64,000 bases of DNA from Heterostelium multicystogenum. Taxonomy: Eukaryota > Evosea > Eumycetozoa > Acytosteliales > Acytosteliaceae. The DNA is taken from the NCBI GenBank assembly GCA_003667245.1, contig RCNN01000050.1, positions 1 to 64,000 of the forward strand, written 5' to 3'. Under the pieces are notes generated by a model that saw nothing but the letters and a program-made list of their open reading frames with translations, did not search any database and was not told the DNA's origin. The stretch's first letter is position 1; each line of letters starts with the position of its first letter. The position numbers and the translations under genes are program-made. Shown here in pieces: positions 20,964 to 33,099 of this stretch.

Positions 20964-23487
20964 ATGGATGCCAATCTATTTAATATTAATGATATAAATA
21001 AGGTTGAGGATGCAAAGAAGAGCTTGGCTTTGTTGATTAGGCGAGACCATCAGTTGGATGTCGAGCTGAAACAATACATACAGATGCGAGATGACATAGA
21101 AAGACAAATGGTTACTTTCGACACAGATATACCTGATTATCTACATCTACTCTTTTCAAAGTCTGGCCAGCTTACACAGCAGATCTCATCTACTTGCAGC
21201 TTGGCCGAGCTCCTCTCTTCCAAGGTGAAGAATCTTGACCGCATTCGTGAGCGTCTGCGCGATACTCTTAAGAAGGTTGACGATATCATCGATTTAAAAG
21301 TAACTATTAAACCTCCAGGCCTTTGCAAAGCGCACCGTACAGTATACTAACAGAGTCTTCAGAATTGTATCGAAGGTGTACAGCGATCATTGGGCGTTGA
21401 GGATTTCGAAGCAGCTGCAAATCATGTACATAGATATTTGAATATAGATCAATCGGTGTTGGAGCAGTCCAGTATCGAGATGCTGAATGATGCACAGACT
21501 AAGCTCCTTTCCATGATACAGCAGCGCTACGATCAAGCATTGTCTACACATAACCAGCAGGATGTATTGCGTTTCTGCAAGTTATTTATTCAGTTACATC
21601 GTGAGAACGAAGGTTTGGAGAAGTATTGTGCATTCTTGCGTGTCGAAGCATCGACTACATTGGACCCACTCATTGATCAGAGAAAGCATCAGCAGCAACA
21701 GCAGACACCTAAGCAGCCGGTCTTGGCATCGAGTCAAATCATAACTAAGGTGTTCCAGTTCTATGCATCTTTGATCGAGGATCATTTGGAGATTGTAAAG
21801 AATGAGTTTGGAGTTGCAATGTGTCCATTGTTCTTGCTTGCCATTACAAGACAGGCCGACTTTATTCTGCGCGTGTATTTTCAACTTTTGCAGAGCAGTT
21901 CAATATTGGAAGAAGTGTGGCTGATGTAGTTGCTATCAAGGATCATCCTTCATCTTCTTCAGCCTCAGGCAGTGGACGTATAGATCCTCGAACCTTCGCA
22001 CAGGTATTGGATGAGATTGTCATGATGAGCAAGGCTACCAAGTTCTACGAGAAGTACCTTTTCAACAAAGAGAAGCAAATCAAAGCTAGTATTAAGCAAG
22101 CAATCGATACACTTATCGACAGTGAGAACAGCATTGGTATCACCAATGATTCAGATATTAATAGCCAGCAGCAACAAAACACAGCTACAATCGTCAACCA
22201 ACAACAACAATAGCAACAACAACAATAACAACAACAGCAGTAATGACAGAATCAAGCTAAGCAGTATAGAGCAACTACAAGCTATCAATTTAAAGACAAC
22301 CATGTTCTCAACAGAAACCAAGCAAAAGATGAATGAACTGCTCGGAAACTATCTGTTATTAGAGGAGTACTTTATGGTGGAGAGCTCCAACAAGGCTATA
22401 CAACTGGACGAGCACTCCGAGGATTCATTAACAAGCAGCATGGTCGACTTTATTTTTTTCGTTCTGCAAAAGTCCTTGCAGCGTTCCATTGATTCTTATA
22501 GCATACAAACATTGAATGTTATTTCCAATAGATTAGTTAGAATATTAATACAAAACTCAAGATGTAAGTATCGCGATTATCACTTTGGTGCAAGATGTCT
22601 TGCTTACTTTGCATTTGTTTTATAACTAGACATTACAAAAGAATGTTTAGAGAACAGGTAATGAAGGCAGCTGTAAAATCAAATAACAATGTCGAATATA
22701 GAGAATCAATGGTATGCATGCATTACGTATGGCTGAGACGATAGTAGTAGTCCCTTGCTAATTAATTTTGTCACATCTAGATTGTATTGAATAATATAGA
22801 AACAAGTTCAGAGTATATTTTAAAGTTAAAGAAGGAGATGGAGTTGCGGTGCGCCAAGGTGTTTGTGACTCCAGAGGAGAAGGATCAGGTGGAGTTGCAG
22901 TCGGTTGAGTTTGCTAATGTTGCCAAGTCCTACAGACGACTGCTGAACGAGGAGCTTGAGCAGATCTTCAAGAGTATCCAGCCAAAGCTAAAGAATGCTC
23001 TTATCCTCAACACAGGAATCAACTATGAAATTGGACAGGAGGAATACGATAACAATGATGTCAACGATCCGTTTGTGTATCCTTTCACGACGGAAATCAA
23101 TCAGTTTTTGAAGCCATTCGAAGAGCATCTCACCCCGACAAACTACGACAACTTTACACACCTCACCATTGGATTCCTCCTCAAGAAGATAGAGGCCAGT
23201 ATTTTCACAAAGCGATTCACCATTATGGGAGCGCTCCAGTTTGGCAAGGACATGAGAGCCATTTCCAATTCTTTTCAAAGATCTGCCAGTCTACAATCAG
23301 AGATAAATTCTCAAAGCTGAACCAAATCATATCATTCCTAACCCTGGAGAGACTTGATGAAGTTGAGGAGTTCTGGAGTGAAAATAGTAGTATGTCCTCT
23401 TGGAAACTTTCTCCCACCGAAGTAAAGAAAATTTTATCTGTCCGAGTGGATTTCAACCCAGACTCAATAGCAAAAATCAAATTATAA
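20964..23487 (+). CDS. cog4: Conserved oligomeric Golgi complex subunit 4 (COG4), frameshifted
   Basis: COG4 is a lobe-A subunit of the COG tether and binds SNAREs and SM proteins in retrograde Golgi traffic. Signatures in order: LTQQISSTCSLAELLSSKVK, RLRDTLKKVDDIIDLK, then after an intron (about 21300-21362) VEDFEAAANHVHRYLNIDQS. They continue with LLLEEYFMVESSNKAIQLDE, SLTSSMVDFIFFVLQKSL, NDVNDPFVYPF, MGALQFGKDMRA, LERLDEVEEFWSEN and the C-terminal SPTEVKKILSVRVDFNPDSI. All align with animal COG4 in order. ATG at 20964 (MDANLFNIND) is the first available. Frame changes occur near 21830, inside a CAA/AAC repeat at about 22150-22245, and near 23315. Introns lie near 22565-22630 and 22711-22780. 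A Gln/Asn-rich insertion (22155-22245) is absent from animal homologs. Confidence 0.88.
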
Positions 23488-24246
23488 AGCTCGCTCCATT
23501 GTATAACTATTACCCAATGTGTTCAACATGTTATTTATTGTGTAGTTTTTGACCACCACGAATTCATCTGATGGACTTTACAACTTGATGATTTATTTAT
23601 TTATATAGCATTTAAGAATTGGCTTTGAGAGTTTTTGAAATTCATTGGACAAGTTACAACATTAATCGTTTGTTTGAATTCAAAGCACCGAGATTCACAA
23701 AACAGGTGTTGTTAAAGTCAACACAAATTCAGGGGCATCTTTTAAGGAGTGGTGGTTAGCAAATAAAAATGGAAGGTTCATTTTGATACTGTGTTTTTGG
23801 GAAACAAAAACAGAACAAATGCGAAATTAAGAAAAGGTGGGTTGTGGTAAACAGATCTGTTTTTAATTAAATCAAAATTGGGATCACTTCAATCAGTTTG
23901 ATTACGGGCGCTGAAAAATGAAATTGACTCAAATTTTCTATGTTGATTGGTCTTTTTTAAAAAAGATTGGGTAACTCTTGATGTTTTCGTTATTACTGAA
24001 GGTTGATCACTTATGTCAAATTACAAATTAATCGAAACTAAGCCTACATATTTTTGACTAACTAGGTGCAATATTGGAGCATGATTGCTACTACCATCAC
24101 TCTGGCAAGATTATTACTGTTTGTTTTTTAAATTACAAAGGTGTCCAAATGATTAAGGTTTAGAAAAACTATAAAAGGGTACCTTTGGAGGTTATTTTCA
24201 ATATCATTACAACCAATATATTTATCTACCAATCAAATAAATAAAT
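23488..24246. other. Intergenic region upstream of the PsiA-like gene
   Basis: About 760 bp, including the 3' UTR of COG4 and the promoter of the secreted-protein gene. It has a small hairpin GTGTTG/CAACAC (23706-23724) and a TATA box near 24170. No ORF. Confidence 0.5.
24170..24177 (+). promoter_or_regulatory. TATA box of the PsiA-like gene
   Basis: TATAAAAG sits 70 bp upstream of the ATG at 24247, a typical distance for a dictyostelid core promoter. It stands out because the flanks (AAAAC and GGGTACC) are not plain A/T runs. Confidence 0.5.
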
Positions 24247-26130
24247 ATGAAAATATTATATGCTTTATTACTTTCCGTATTTGTTTCTGTGATCTATTCA
24301 CAAAGTAAGTCAGCAGGTGTTTATTCATTATATGATTTACTTACTAAATTAATTTTTTTCTTTTTACTATAGGTCCAACTTTGACTTTCACAGTTCAAAT
24401 GTACGATCAATTCCCATCGTACAACAACAATTTTGAAACCTGTGCAAATGGTCTAGCAACTGGAATGATCAAGTCAACCTTGAATCCCACTACTCGTGTC
24501 CCAGAATTGAATTCATTGTCAGCCTCTGACCCCAAAAACTCTCAGGGTTGCATGATTACTCCATCATTATTTGAATATTTCTTCAGACCACAACAAAATG
24601 CAGCTCTTCCAGGTTTGAACTCACCACTCAACATGGACTTGATATTTACTTACGACACAACCAGACAAATCTATGTTTACAACAACCAAAACTTCTTCCC
24701 AAGTATGTGAATATCATCAAAAAAGATACTTAATTTTCGTTAAATATTAATAAGTGATTATTTCTTTTAAATAGTTGACAACCAAGGATTTGATGTCGAC
24801 CCAGCCAAGAGAATTTATACCAACGGAGGAGTTTACCACAACTACCACTTCTGTATGAAGATGAGCACTCAATTCACATACCAAGGTTTCGAAGTCTTCA
24901 ACTTTGCTGTAAGTTGTAGTTTGTATCAATAAGGAATTCAAATTTACTAATTCAAACTATGGAATAGGGTGATGATGATGTTTGGGTATTCATTAATGAT
25001 AAGTTGGTCATTGATCTTGGAGGTGTTCACGGTCCACTTTCTGCATCTGTTGATACCAGAACTCTTGGATTGGTTATTGGTCGTAACTATAACTTTGATT
25101 TGTTCTTCTGCGAGCGTCATACTGGTATGCATTTTAATTATTGTGGAAAATAATATTATGTGATCTAACATATTTAAAAATTACAGTTGGTAGTACCATT
25201 AAGATTGAAACCAACTTGTTGTTCGTTTGCCCATGGGAAGACTACTGTGGTGTCTGCCAAGGAGATGGTAGCTCATGTTGCAATCCATTGACCACATGTA
25301 ACGATAACAATGCATGCACTATCGATGCTTGTCCACCACCAAACTCAACTTTCACTGATCCAGTCGCAAATCACTGCAGCCATACTCCAAAGTCTGATCC
25401 AAACCCAGTTGACATCTGTGTCAGCCGTACCTGCAACACAACCACTGGTAACTTTGACCCAACTCCAATCCAATGTTTGGACAGAGCCAACGAATGTTTG
25501 AACACACTCGGTTGCAACTCAACTGTTGGATGTCAATACCACCCATTCTGTAATGATAACATTTGTAATGTTCCAAACCAATGCTCCAATGGTGCATGTG
25601 TTCCACTTCAATGTGCTGACAGATCAAATGAATGTTTGGCCAGTTTGGGTTGTGATCCAGCAGTTGGATGCAAGTACCAATCAACTTGCAATGATAATGT
25701 ATGTAACGTCCGTGACCAATGTTCCAATGGTACCTGTGTTCCAAAATCATCATCAGACTGTGCTATCGAATTGGATGGATTCGTCAACCCATGTAAGATC
25801 TACTCATGTGATGCCAATGGAGGTGGTTGCAAGTCTGAAGATAAGTGCAAGCCAAGCAGCAACCCATGTATCTTGACATCATGCAATGCCACCAGTGGTG
25901 AATGTATCAACACTGAAATTCCAGGTGACATCTGTGACTGTGGTTGTGGTGTTCTTCCAAACAAATGTATGAGATCATTCTGTACCAGAGAGGGTGTTTG
26001 TCAACCAAAATACAGAAACGAAATCGACGACAACAACTTCTGCACCAACGATTTCTGTGATCCATGCACTGGTGTCATCACTCATGCTCCAGCTCCACAA
26101 TGTTTAAGCTGTCAACAATGTTCTGCTTAA
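24247..26130 (+). CDS. PsiA-like secreted protein: PA14/fibro-slime domain plus Cys-rich repeats
   Basis: Five exons join without any frameshift: 24247-24303, 24373-24702, 24775-24908, 24968-25134 and 25187-26130. The product begins with a signal peptide ([19 protein letters not shown]). A PA14/fibro-slime domain follows with [28 protein letters not shown] and the hallmark [20 protein letters not shown]. After [12 protein letters not shown] comes a long Cys-rich part (about residues 240-550). It contains CTDC-type modules ([20 protein letters not shown]) and two tandem near-identical modules built on CNDNxCNVxxQCSNGxCVP. This architecture is that of the dictyostelid Psi family (prespore-inducing factor PsiA and relatives), which are secreted regulators of cell-type proportion. 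Which Psi paralog this is cannot be told. It ends 296 bp from the convergent CBM49 gene. Confidence 0.87.
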
Positions 26131-26426
26131 AATAGATAGATAGATATAAATTTTATTGAAATTATAGATATATTATTTTTCTTATTTATAATTGATCGAA
26201 ATAATAAAATTAAGTATTCCATTTGATTACTCAAAACAGATAAAACACACTCATCATCATCATCACAATCATATGATTATTTCTTTGTGCTTTTTACAAA
26301 AAAAAAAAGTTATATCTAAATTTTTTATTATAATTTGAAATCAATTATTTATTTATTTTTAGATAATCATTTTGTTTTAAGAGAGAGAGTGAGATATTAT
26401 ATATCTATTATTTATGTGATCTGAGT

Positions 26427-27337
26427 TTAAGCAGATGATTTGACAGTGAATTTTGGTAAAGTAGATGATTTGGTGACAAATCCAAATGTGAATGTTTGAC
26501 CAGCAGCAATCCATCCATAGGATGGCAATGTGAGATCACCATTTGGAAGAGTATCAATGTTCCAGATTTGAGTTGGTTCAAAGTTTCGTGACCGAAGACC
26601 AAAGTTCTGATATCTTGGGAACCACTGTTCTTGATGATGACATCGTATTGAGTGAATTTGTCAGAACCAGTCATCCAGGTGTTCATAACCTTGAAATCAA
26701 AGCTGATTGATGATGGTGATCCAGTGGTACTTGAACCTGTGGTTGAAGTTGTGGTTGAGCTACCAGTGGTTGAGGTTGTAGTGCTTGATTGACATGGTTC
26801 ACCGAAGTAGATGGCTCCACATGATTCACGCATCTTCAACTGAAATTAATGGTAAATAATTAAAATTAATCTCCATTTCAATACTTATTTAGTTATGGAT
26901 GATCAACTTACAACTAAGGAAAAGATAGTTTGGTCTACCTTGAAAGTGAATACGTCACCATGTTCTTCAACACAAACCAAGGAGTATTGGGAATTTCCAA
27001 CTTGAACGGTTGCATTTGGATATACGTAGAACTCAGGAGCGGAAACTACATTATCAACAAGGAATGGTTGGTATCTGCTGTTGGCGTTGCAAGTGTAATA
27101 ATCACTGCTGAGAATATTAACTCTATCCACTGGACGAATGGCACCATTTTCAGCTCTCATATTTCCTTTGAAGTTGACGTGGGAACCATCAGTTGATATT
27201 CCACTTCCAGACATCACAAGACATTTTCCAGCATTACAGGAATCAAAATATTGAGTTAATTTCGGTTTACAATCGACATAACCAGCTGAGGCCATTCCGA
27301 TTGTTGCCAACAATAATACAAAGGCTGCAATTCTCAT
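26427..27337 (-). CDS. Secreted protein with C-terminal CBM49 cellulose-binding domain
   Basis: ATG at 27337 starts a clear signal peptide (MRIAAFVLLLATIGMASAG). An extracellular region follows with paired Cys (CKPKLTQYFDSCNAGKC, YYTCNANSRYQ). An intron lies at about 26838-26910. A mucin-like Thr/Ser linker (TTTSTTGSSTTTSTTG) leads into a CBM49 domain: SISFDFKVMNTWMTGSDKFT, QYDVIIKNSGSQDIRTLVFG, then in the next frame FEPTQIWNIDTLPNGDLTLP and SYGWIAAGQTFTFGFV. The stop is at 26427-26429. One A is missing near 26587 (GAAACTTTG for GAAAACTTTG). CBM49 domains bind crystalline cellulose; dictyostelids use them in stalk, spore and slime-sheath matrix proteins. The N-terminal domain is not recognised. 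Confidence 0.83.
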
Positions 27338-28863
27338 TTTAGTTTAATGAATTAATAGATAGATAGGTAGGTAATTTAAAGTTGTTTTAAAAATATTCTG
27401 TTTGATAGGATAAGTATTTATATATATATTTGTTGGATTGTTTATTTATTTATTTGTTTATTTGATTGTTTGATGTATTTCCATGTTTCCAACTAGTTGG
27501 TATTTATAGTTTTGAAAGAAGTAATAGATAATACTCTGACATTTCTAAATATGGTAATTGTTTAAAGAGAATTTCGACTTGACACGAAACTTTTGTTTTC
27601 CGAACGTTGAATATTGGTGGAAAACCGGATGATAGTTTAGATCACACAAATTGATTCCTTTAAAAATTTATGTGATATTTTACCGCTAAGAAGTTTCTTG
27701 ACTTTTGTTTTTTTAACAACCAACTATAAACTTCGTTTGTGGTGATTTAAATCAAGTCAGACTTTGATTATCATAATGAAAACTATAAGTACAACCTAAC
27801 TGTTTAAGATGGTAGGACAATTCATTTTAGATTGCAGTAGACTTTTATTGATGGTTATAATGAAAATAATGAAGATGAAGATGATGACGATGAGATGACG
27901 ATGTTGATGATTTTGGTGAATTAAAAAGAAATGGTTTAAGATGCAGAGGTTCTTGAATATATGTATTGATAATTACCTTTAGAATTAACTATTCATAATC
28001 TTAGCCATTTGTTCTCTTTCTCTAGAGATAGCATAAACGAGCTGATCAAATAACAAATATATGTGTGAAGTATCTAATTTATTATTATTATTATTATCTA
28101 TAATCGGCATGTGATAATCTAATTGATGTATACAAAAAGCAAACTAGTAGAAATAAATAGATCTTTAAACTGTATTTGTATTGCATATGAATTTATGTAT
28201 GACTAATTAGTTAAATACTTTTCTTTTATAAAGGTTTACTACAAAGGCGTTTATGGACAACTCAGTTGGAAGATTCGAAATTATCGTGTATCAGTTGATA
28301 ATGTTAACATGTTCATGTTTGTTAGGTTTTTGAGGATATAAGGGTGTTTGGAGGGTGACCCTCCATGGAATGACGAAGGGGGTTGTTTATCTTTGTTTAT
28401 TTACTTTATTCTTCATCATTACACTTTACATTTTCCTCCTATTTTACATCTTCTGTCATGTCAGTCTTTTTCTTTGGTTCTGTCCAACTCTGGCTGTAGA
28501 CCAACACAGCTACTTCGTTACTGAAATCCATTTGGTTATGATATGATATTAATCATCATCATCTCAGGGCAATTGATCAAATTGATTGTGAAAAGAAGAG
28601 AAGGTCCAGCTAGCCTCTTCAACGTCTTTTCATTTGATTTTTCACAATGATGATTTTTTTTATTACAGTTTTATAAATTTGATTTTTAGATTAGACATAG
28701 AGTAGTTATAAAACACCCATTCGATTAGATTAGATTATTATAATTGTGTACCATTACGCAGATATCAGAGCCATTTGACTATTCTATTCTATTGATTGTT
28801 TTATTGATTGATGAGCGAGATTGTGGTGATCAAAGATTTAGAGGTCAATAGAGAGAGAAGATT
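27338..28863. other. Divergent intergenic region with candidate structured RNA
   Basis: About 1.5 kb lies between the CBM49 and EFR3 starts. It contains GATGAAGATGATGACGATGAG-like triplet runs (about 27872-27905), a G/C palindrome GGAGGGTGACCCTCC at 28350-28364, and a nested inverted-repeat block at 28551-28656. No convincing ORF. Confidence 0.5.
28585..28648. repeat. Nested inverted repeats, possible small RNA
   Basis: ATTGTGAAAA (28585-28594) is the exact reverse complement of TTTTCACAAT (28639-28648). Inside it, GAAGAG (28595-28600) pairs with CTCTTC (28615-28620). Outside it, AATCATCAT (28551-28559) is complementary to ATGATGATT (28647-28655), and a T run follows. The arrangement could fold as a two-stem RNA of about 65 nt with a T-run terminator. 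This is structural inference only. Confidence 0.35.
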
Positions 28864-31719
28864 ATGAACAAAATGGCATTCGGCAAGACAGTTAAATATA
28901 AAAAGGTAGTCAAAGCTATCTTTCCATCTCAGCCTGGTGGAGAGTTCCAACTAATCAAACATAAGTAAGCTTGTTTTACTTCTGTGAGATGAATCCCGAA
29001 CAACTCCGAAAGGTTGGACCATACATTCAAGAGAAAGCAACCAAATATCTACGCAAGAGAGAGAGAATAGAGTAATACCCAAACAAAGCATAGCAGCACC
29101 ATGAATGGTGTCGACATATATAACTCTTACTAACCAACCACTTCATACCGATTTACCTACCCACCTTTTATCAACAGCTTTGTCAAGACATGTGTAATAA
29201 TCATTCGTGAACTTATCAGTCAATGTCGGAAAGAACTTGTTGATTTTCGCCTCGAATGCAACGGAATTGATGGAGCTGCTCTTACAACAAGAAGCAATAT
29301 CTGAGCTACAGATTGAGGCTACTGAAACCGTAGGTATTGGTTGATTGATAACAATTCAAATGAATACCTATTAATATATATGGTGGTGTATTAGTTTATC
29401 AAATTCTCACAAGTACAAGACGATGCATCTCTCTTCCCATTGGTTGAGAGTTTCATTAAATACTTTATCAAGATGTCACATAATACAGCCTCAGATGACA
29501 TCAGCAGAAGAAAGATCAGGGGAGAGGGTCTGCGCGGAATCAGCGCCTACATTTCCATTCTGGACTTAGTAGACGAAACTCGATACTTTCATTTCAACGA
29601 TAGAGAGATCATCCCAACTATTTTGGGTAACATGCAATACAGAGGATCAAGTACCAACCCCGTATGTACTATCTACCTATGATTGACCACTCAAAGAGCT
29701 ACTAACTAGAATGATGATATAGCTCACTTGCAAGAAGAAACACACAAAGCGAGAATGATGATGTACATTCAGCATTGCCATCGAATGTAAAGGCAATTGC
29801 AACCGAATCTCTAAGAGATCTATCAAGAAGAGTTGACAATATTACAGTTAATACAATGGTTCAAACTATATTAAAGTAGGTCCTATTAAATCTTGAAAGT
29901 ATGATGTGATTATAGCTAGCTAACAATCGTATGATATCATATAGTTATTTGGACAGCAAACAACTTTGGCTTGACAATACTCAGGATAGGATAATAGCTT
30001 CCCACGTGATGCATGTTGGCTGTTTCCACATCGATCAAATCCAGCATTTCACTATTATGTTGACTAGCTTCTTGAGACACTTGGACATTCCACATCCACC
30101 ACTTATGACTAGAGTCATCGTACAAACTGCCGTTGCTATTGTCAACGACTCAAATCCATCCGTTATCCATATTGTCGTATCTCAGATGTTGAAGGTATTG
30201 GTTCAAACACTCGAAATTGCCAACAGAAAGCCACCAACCTGCCGATCTCGACGAGCAGCTTAAGCTTGCATCTATGATTGTGGAATCAGTTGGTGCAGTG
30301 TGCAGAAATCATCGTACCTCACTCGATAAGATGGATACAATGGCAGAGATCATGAGCACCATCAGAGAAACCTTGCGTACACAAACACTTGAAGGATACA
30401 ATGTCATCCTGTTGAACCTTATCCAATGCATTCTACAGGTTTCTCAAACATTAACAGACATTATCCCCCACTCTCCACTGAACGACCTCGTTCAAAAAGC
30501 TGCTGGATCTCTCAGAACACTCTTCTCCCGAGGTTAGAATTCACATTCAGTCGATTTTGCAAACAATCTTACTTCCCAACAAGTCTTTTGAAAAATTGGT
30601 CACTTCCCAAGGACTTAGTGTCACAGAGGACGGAGTAGATGAATTCCTCACAGAGAATGCATCATTCATTAGAGATTCTCTCTTCAATGGATTCTCAAAT
30701 CCAACTAATCAACCTGCCAACGTTATTGCTCTCTTTAGAACATTGATCATTTTGTTGTATCGTGGCAAGAACAAGGAGATCCAATACTCTATACCAATGA
30801 TTTTCAAAATGCAAAAGGTTCAGAGACACGGTCCATTCCGTCTATCACGTTCGGTTTCACTTGGTTATTGCCAGTTATCTCCAAATGGTATCAAAGCTCT
30901 ACGGTAAGCCAGAGCTCGACCAATATGTGCAATCGGTTTCTCGCCTTGCGTCGTGAGAAGAATCAAACCTGTAGATATCTCTCTTCGATGGTATTAACTT
31001 GGTGAGCAAATCAGCACAAAAACAAAAGTATCGTGAGCGTGAGAAAAACAAGTCATCAGACTGTGATCCCATCAACCAAGACCAGGTAGCTCAATTGATC
31101 TGTGCCATTTCCATTCTTAACCAAGAGTATCCAAATCTTAAGAATCTGCTTTCTAAAAAGTATAACACACCATCACAAGAAAGGATTTGGCTGAGTTCCC
31201 ACTCAAGAGGAAGGTCTTGAAATGTCCCCACCAGTCAAGCCAATTCAGCTATTTGGTGGAAATTCATCATCTGCTGACCAATTGCCCAACCCAGACATCA
31301 CTGACCACCCAAAGATTCTCACATATGATTCCTTCAAACAATTTGCAAATTTCAATGTCGATGACACGGTACCTCATCTCATCACTCACAAAGTAGTCAG
31401 AGACACTCAATTTCCAATGCTATATTATTGACCAAGGATTTATCATATCAACACGTTATCACTAATTGCGAAGAGAATGTAAGTTCAAATTATATATAAT
31501 TATTCAATAGCATCCATTGCTTGCAAAACAACTAACACCTTTTCATATAGTCCACAAGAGTACACATTGAAAATGATTTTTGATGAGATTGGTATTCTCA
31601 CAAACCCAATTCGAAAAGCAGTTAAGCGATGGACAATTATCCTCAACTTGTACTCTAAATATGAATATTCAAACTGTTTTAGAAAAAGTAATTTAATTAA
31701 AATAGATTATTTTCTATAA
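28864..31719 (+). CDS. efr3: EFR3-like plasma-membrane scaffold for PI4-kinase, frameshifted
   Basis: EFR3 is the membrane anchor of the PI4KIIIalpha-TTC7-FAM126 complex that makes PI4P at the plasma membrane. The start (MNKMAFGKTVKYKKVVKAIF) and PSQPGGEFQLIKH match the family's KRLVDNIFP region. Next comes KLVFYFCEMNPEQLRKVGPY (needing one extra T near 28975), then FASNATELMELLLQQEAISE, ASLFPLVESFIKYFIKMSHN and IRGEGLRGISAYISI. These correspond in order to animal EFR3 (LTFYAVSAPEKLDRIG, KPFVESFLHMVAKL, IRIAGIRGIQG). HEAT-like helices continue through SLRDLSRRVDNITVNTM, YLDSKQLWLD and QVAQLICAISILNQEYPNLK. Introns lie near 29073-29178, 29326-29390, 29660-29720 and 31475-31550. Frame changes occur at about 28975, 30230, 30535, 30820, 30950 and 31200. 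The last exon ends at 31719. Cys residues for palmitoylation near the N-terminus are not obvious. Confidence 0.75.
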
Positions 31720-31795
31720 ATATATAAATGGTTGATCTTTATTTGTAATGAAATTATAAAACACCTGAACAGAAGTTAGTCAGTTTGATATATGG

Positions 31796-33099
31796 TTAGT
31801 TTTCTCTACCAACATCCTGGGGCATCAGGATATCACTAAAAATGATACGTCTCACACGGTTAGTTTCTTTGAATACATTAGATACCCATTTGGCAGTGTT
31901 AATTTTCTTTAGTAGAGCAGCCTCTGATTTCGAGTATATGTGGTCAATTTGTTTATCGATAGGTGCATTTTCAGATTTCCAGTCAGGATCATCTTCTTTC
32001 ATAAAATCACTAAATGATGCCTCAAATTCCTTAAATTTGATAAGAGTTGATTCTTCGTTCTCGTTTGCAACCAAGAGCTCCTTCAAATCTTTGTAATCCA
32101 CTTAAGTTTTGATAGCTGAGAATTGTAATCCTCTAACAGCTCCACTGCATTATCAGCTTCTATATCGATATATCGGACATACATGTTAAGTCCACTTACA
32201 ACTTCTTCAATTGATTTGGTATTGGGCTTTGGGAATTCTTCATGTCTAATATTTGCATAGATCAATGAACTAATGATGTTTGGATATGTTATCTCAAAGT
32301 TTTTGTCAAACAAGTGGAATCCTGATGCAAACCGTATAAACATGTCACGAATTGAGTTCCTCACTACTTCTGGTTTATCTTGTATGCATGCTCTTTCGTA
32401 GATATCTAAAAGTGAGATAGTTAAAGCCATATGGAAATTTTCAAAGTGTTCTTGGACCAATGGATCGGCATCTAAAGAGATATCTTGTGTATCTATAAAA
32501 TGATCGAAAGCTTCCTCGGTATCAAATGATTTTGATGATTCTCGCAATAGTTGTACAACCTTGTTGAACCAGCTAGCTACTTTTGACTCCACTGAATTTG
32601 CAAGGATTTCAAGCTTAGAATAGCAGGTATTCTTTGCCAACTCAAAGTAAAACTGTGCACCATATCTATACTCTTGAAGTTTGGAGACATGTTTGTCAAT
32701 AAGCTCAATGGATTTCATTAATGAATCTCTATAGACTTGGAGCTTCTCCTCACTTGAGCTTGATGAGAGCTGCAACACCAAGAAAAAGCACCTCGAAAAT
32801 GAAAGTTGCAGTGGTGAGTCTACAATAGCAGGATCACTTGTTGGCAATATCTCCAATAAGGAGTTCATGATTGACACATGTTCTTCATTGATTCCACAAG
32901 AGGAAACACCATCACGAAACAATGACTGAAGCGATAAGTACAGTCTCAAGAGATACTTAATGCGATGCTGAATGAAAACAAGTGAGCTGAAATCATCTTG
33001 ATGAAAGAATAGATATTCAACCAATGTTATATATTCAAGCGTGGTTATATCTTGATCTTCTTTTTGCAATATTGTCTTAATATTACTTGGTAGTACCAT
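31796..33099 (-). CDS. Unrecognised single-exon protein, about 435 residues
   Basis: I do not recognise this gene. It is intron-free apart from one frame change near 32095 (frame ends in KLKWITKI; the next frame reads YKDLKELLVANENEEST). The product is helical and has no signal peptide or membrane segment. It contains runs such as TTLEYITLVEYLFFHQDDFS, IKYLLRLYLSLQSLF, LQLSSSSSEEKLQVYRDSL, ASWFNKVVQLLRESS, ITYPNIISSLIYANIRHEEF and a basic C-terminal KETNRVRRIIFSDILMPQDV. It resembles a tandem alpha-helical scaffold in composition, without diagnostic motifs. Its stop lies only 76 bp from the convergent EFR3 stop. It is conserved-looking in codon use and clearly coding. Confidence 0.75.
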
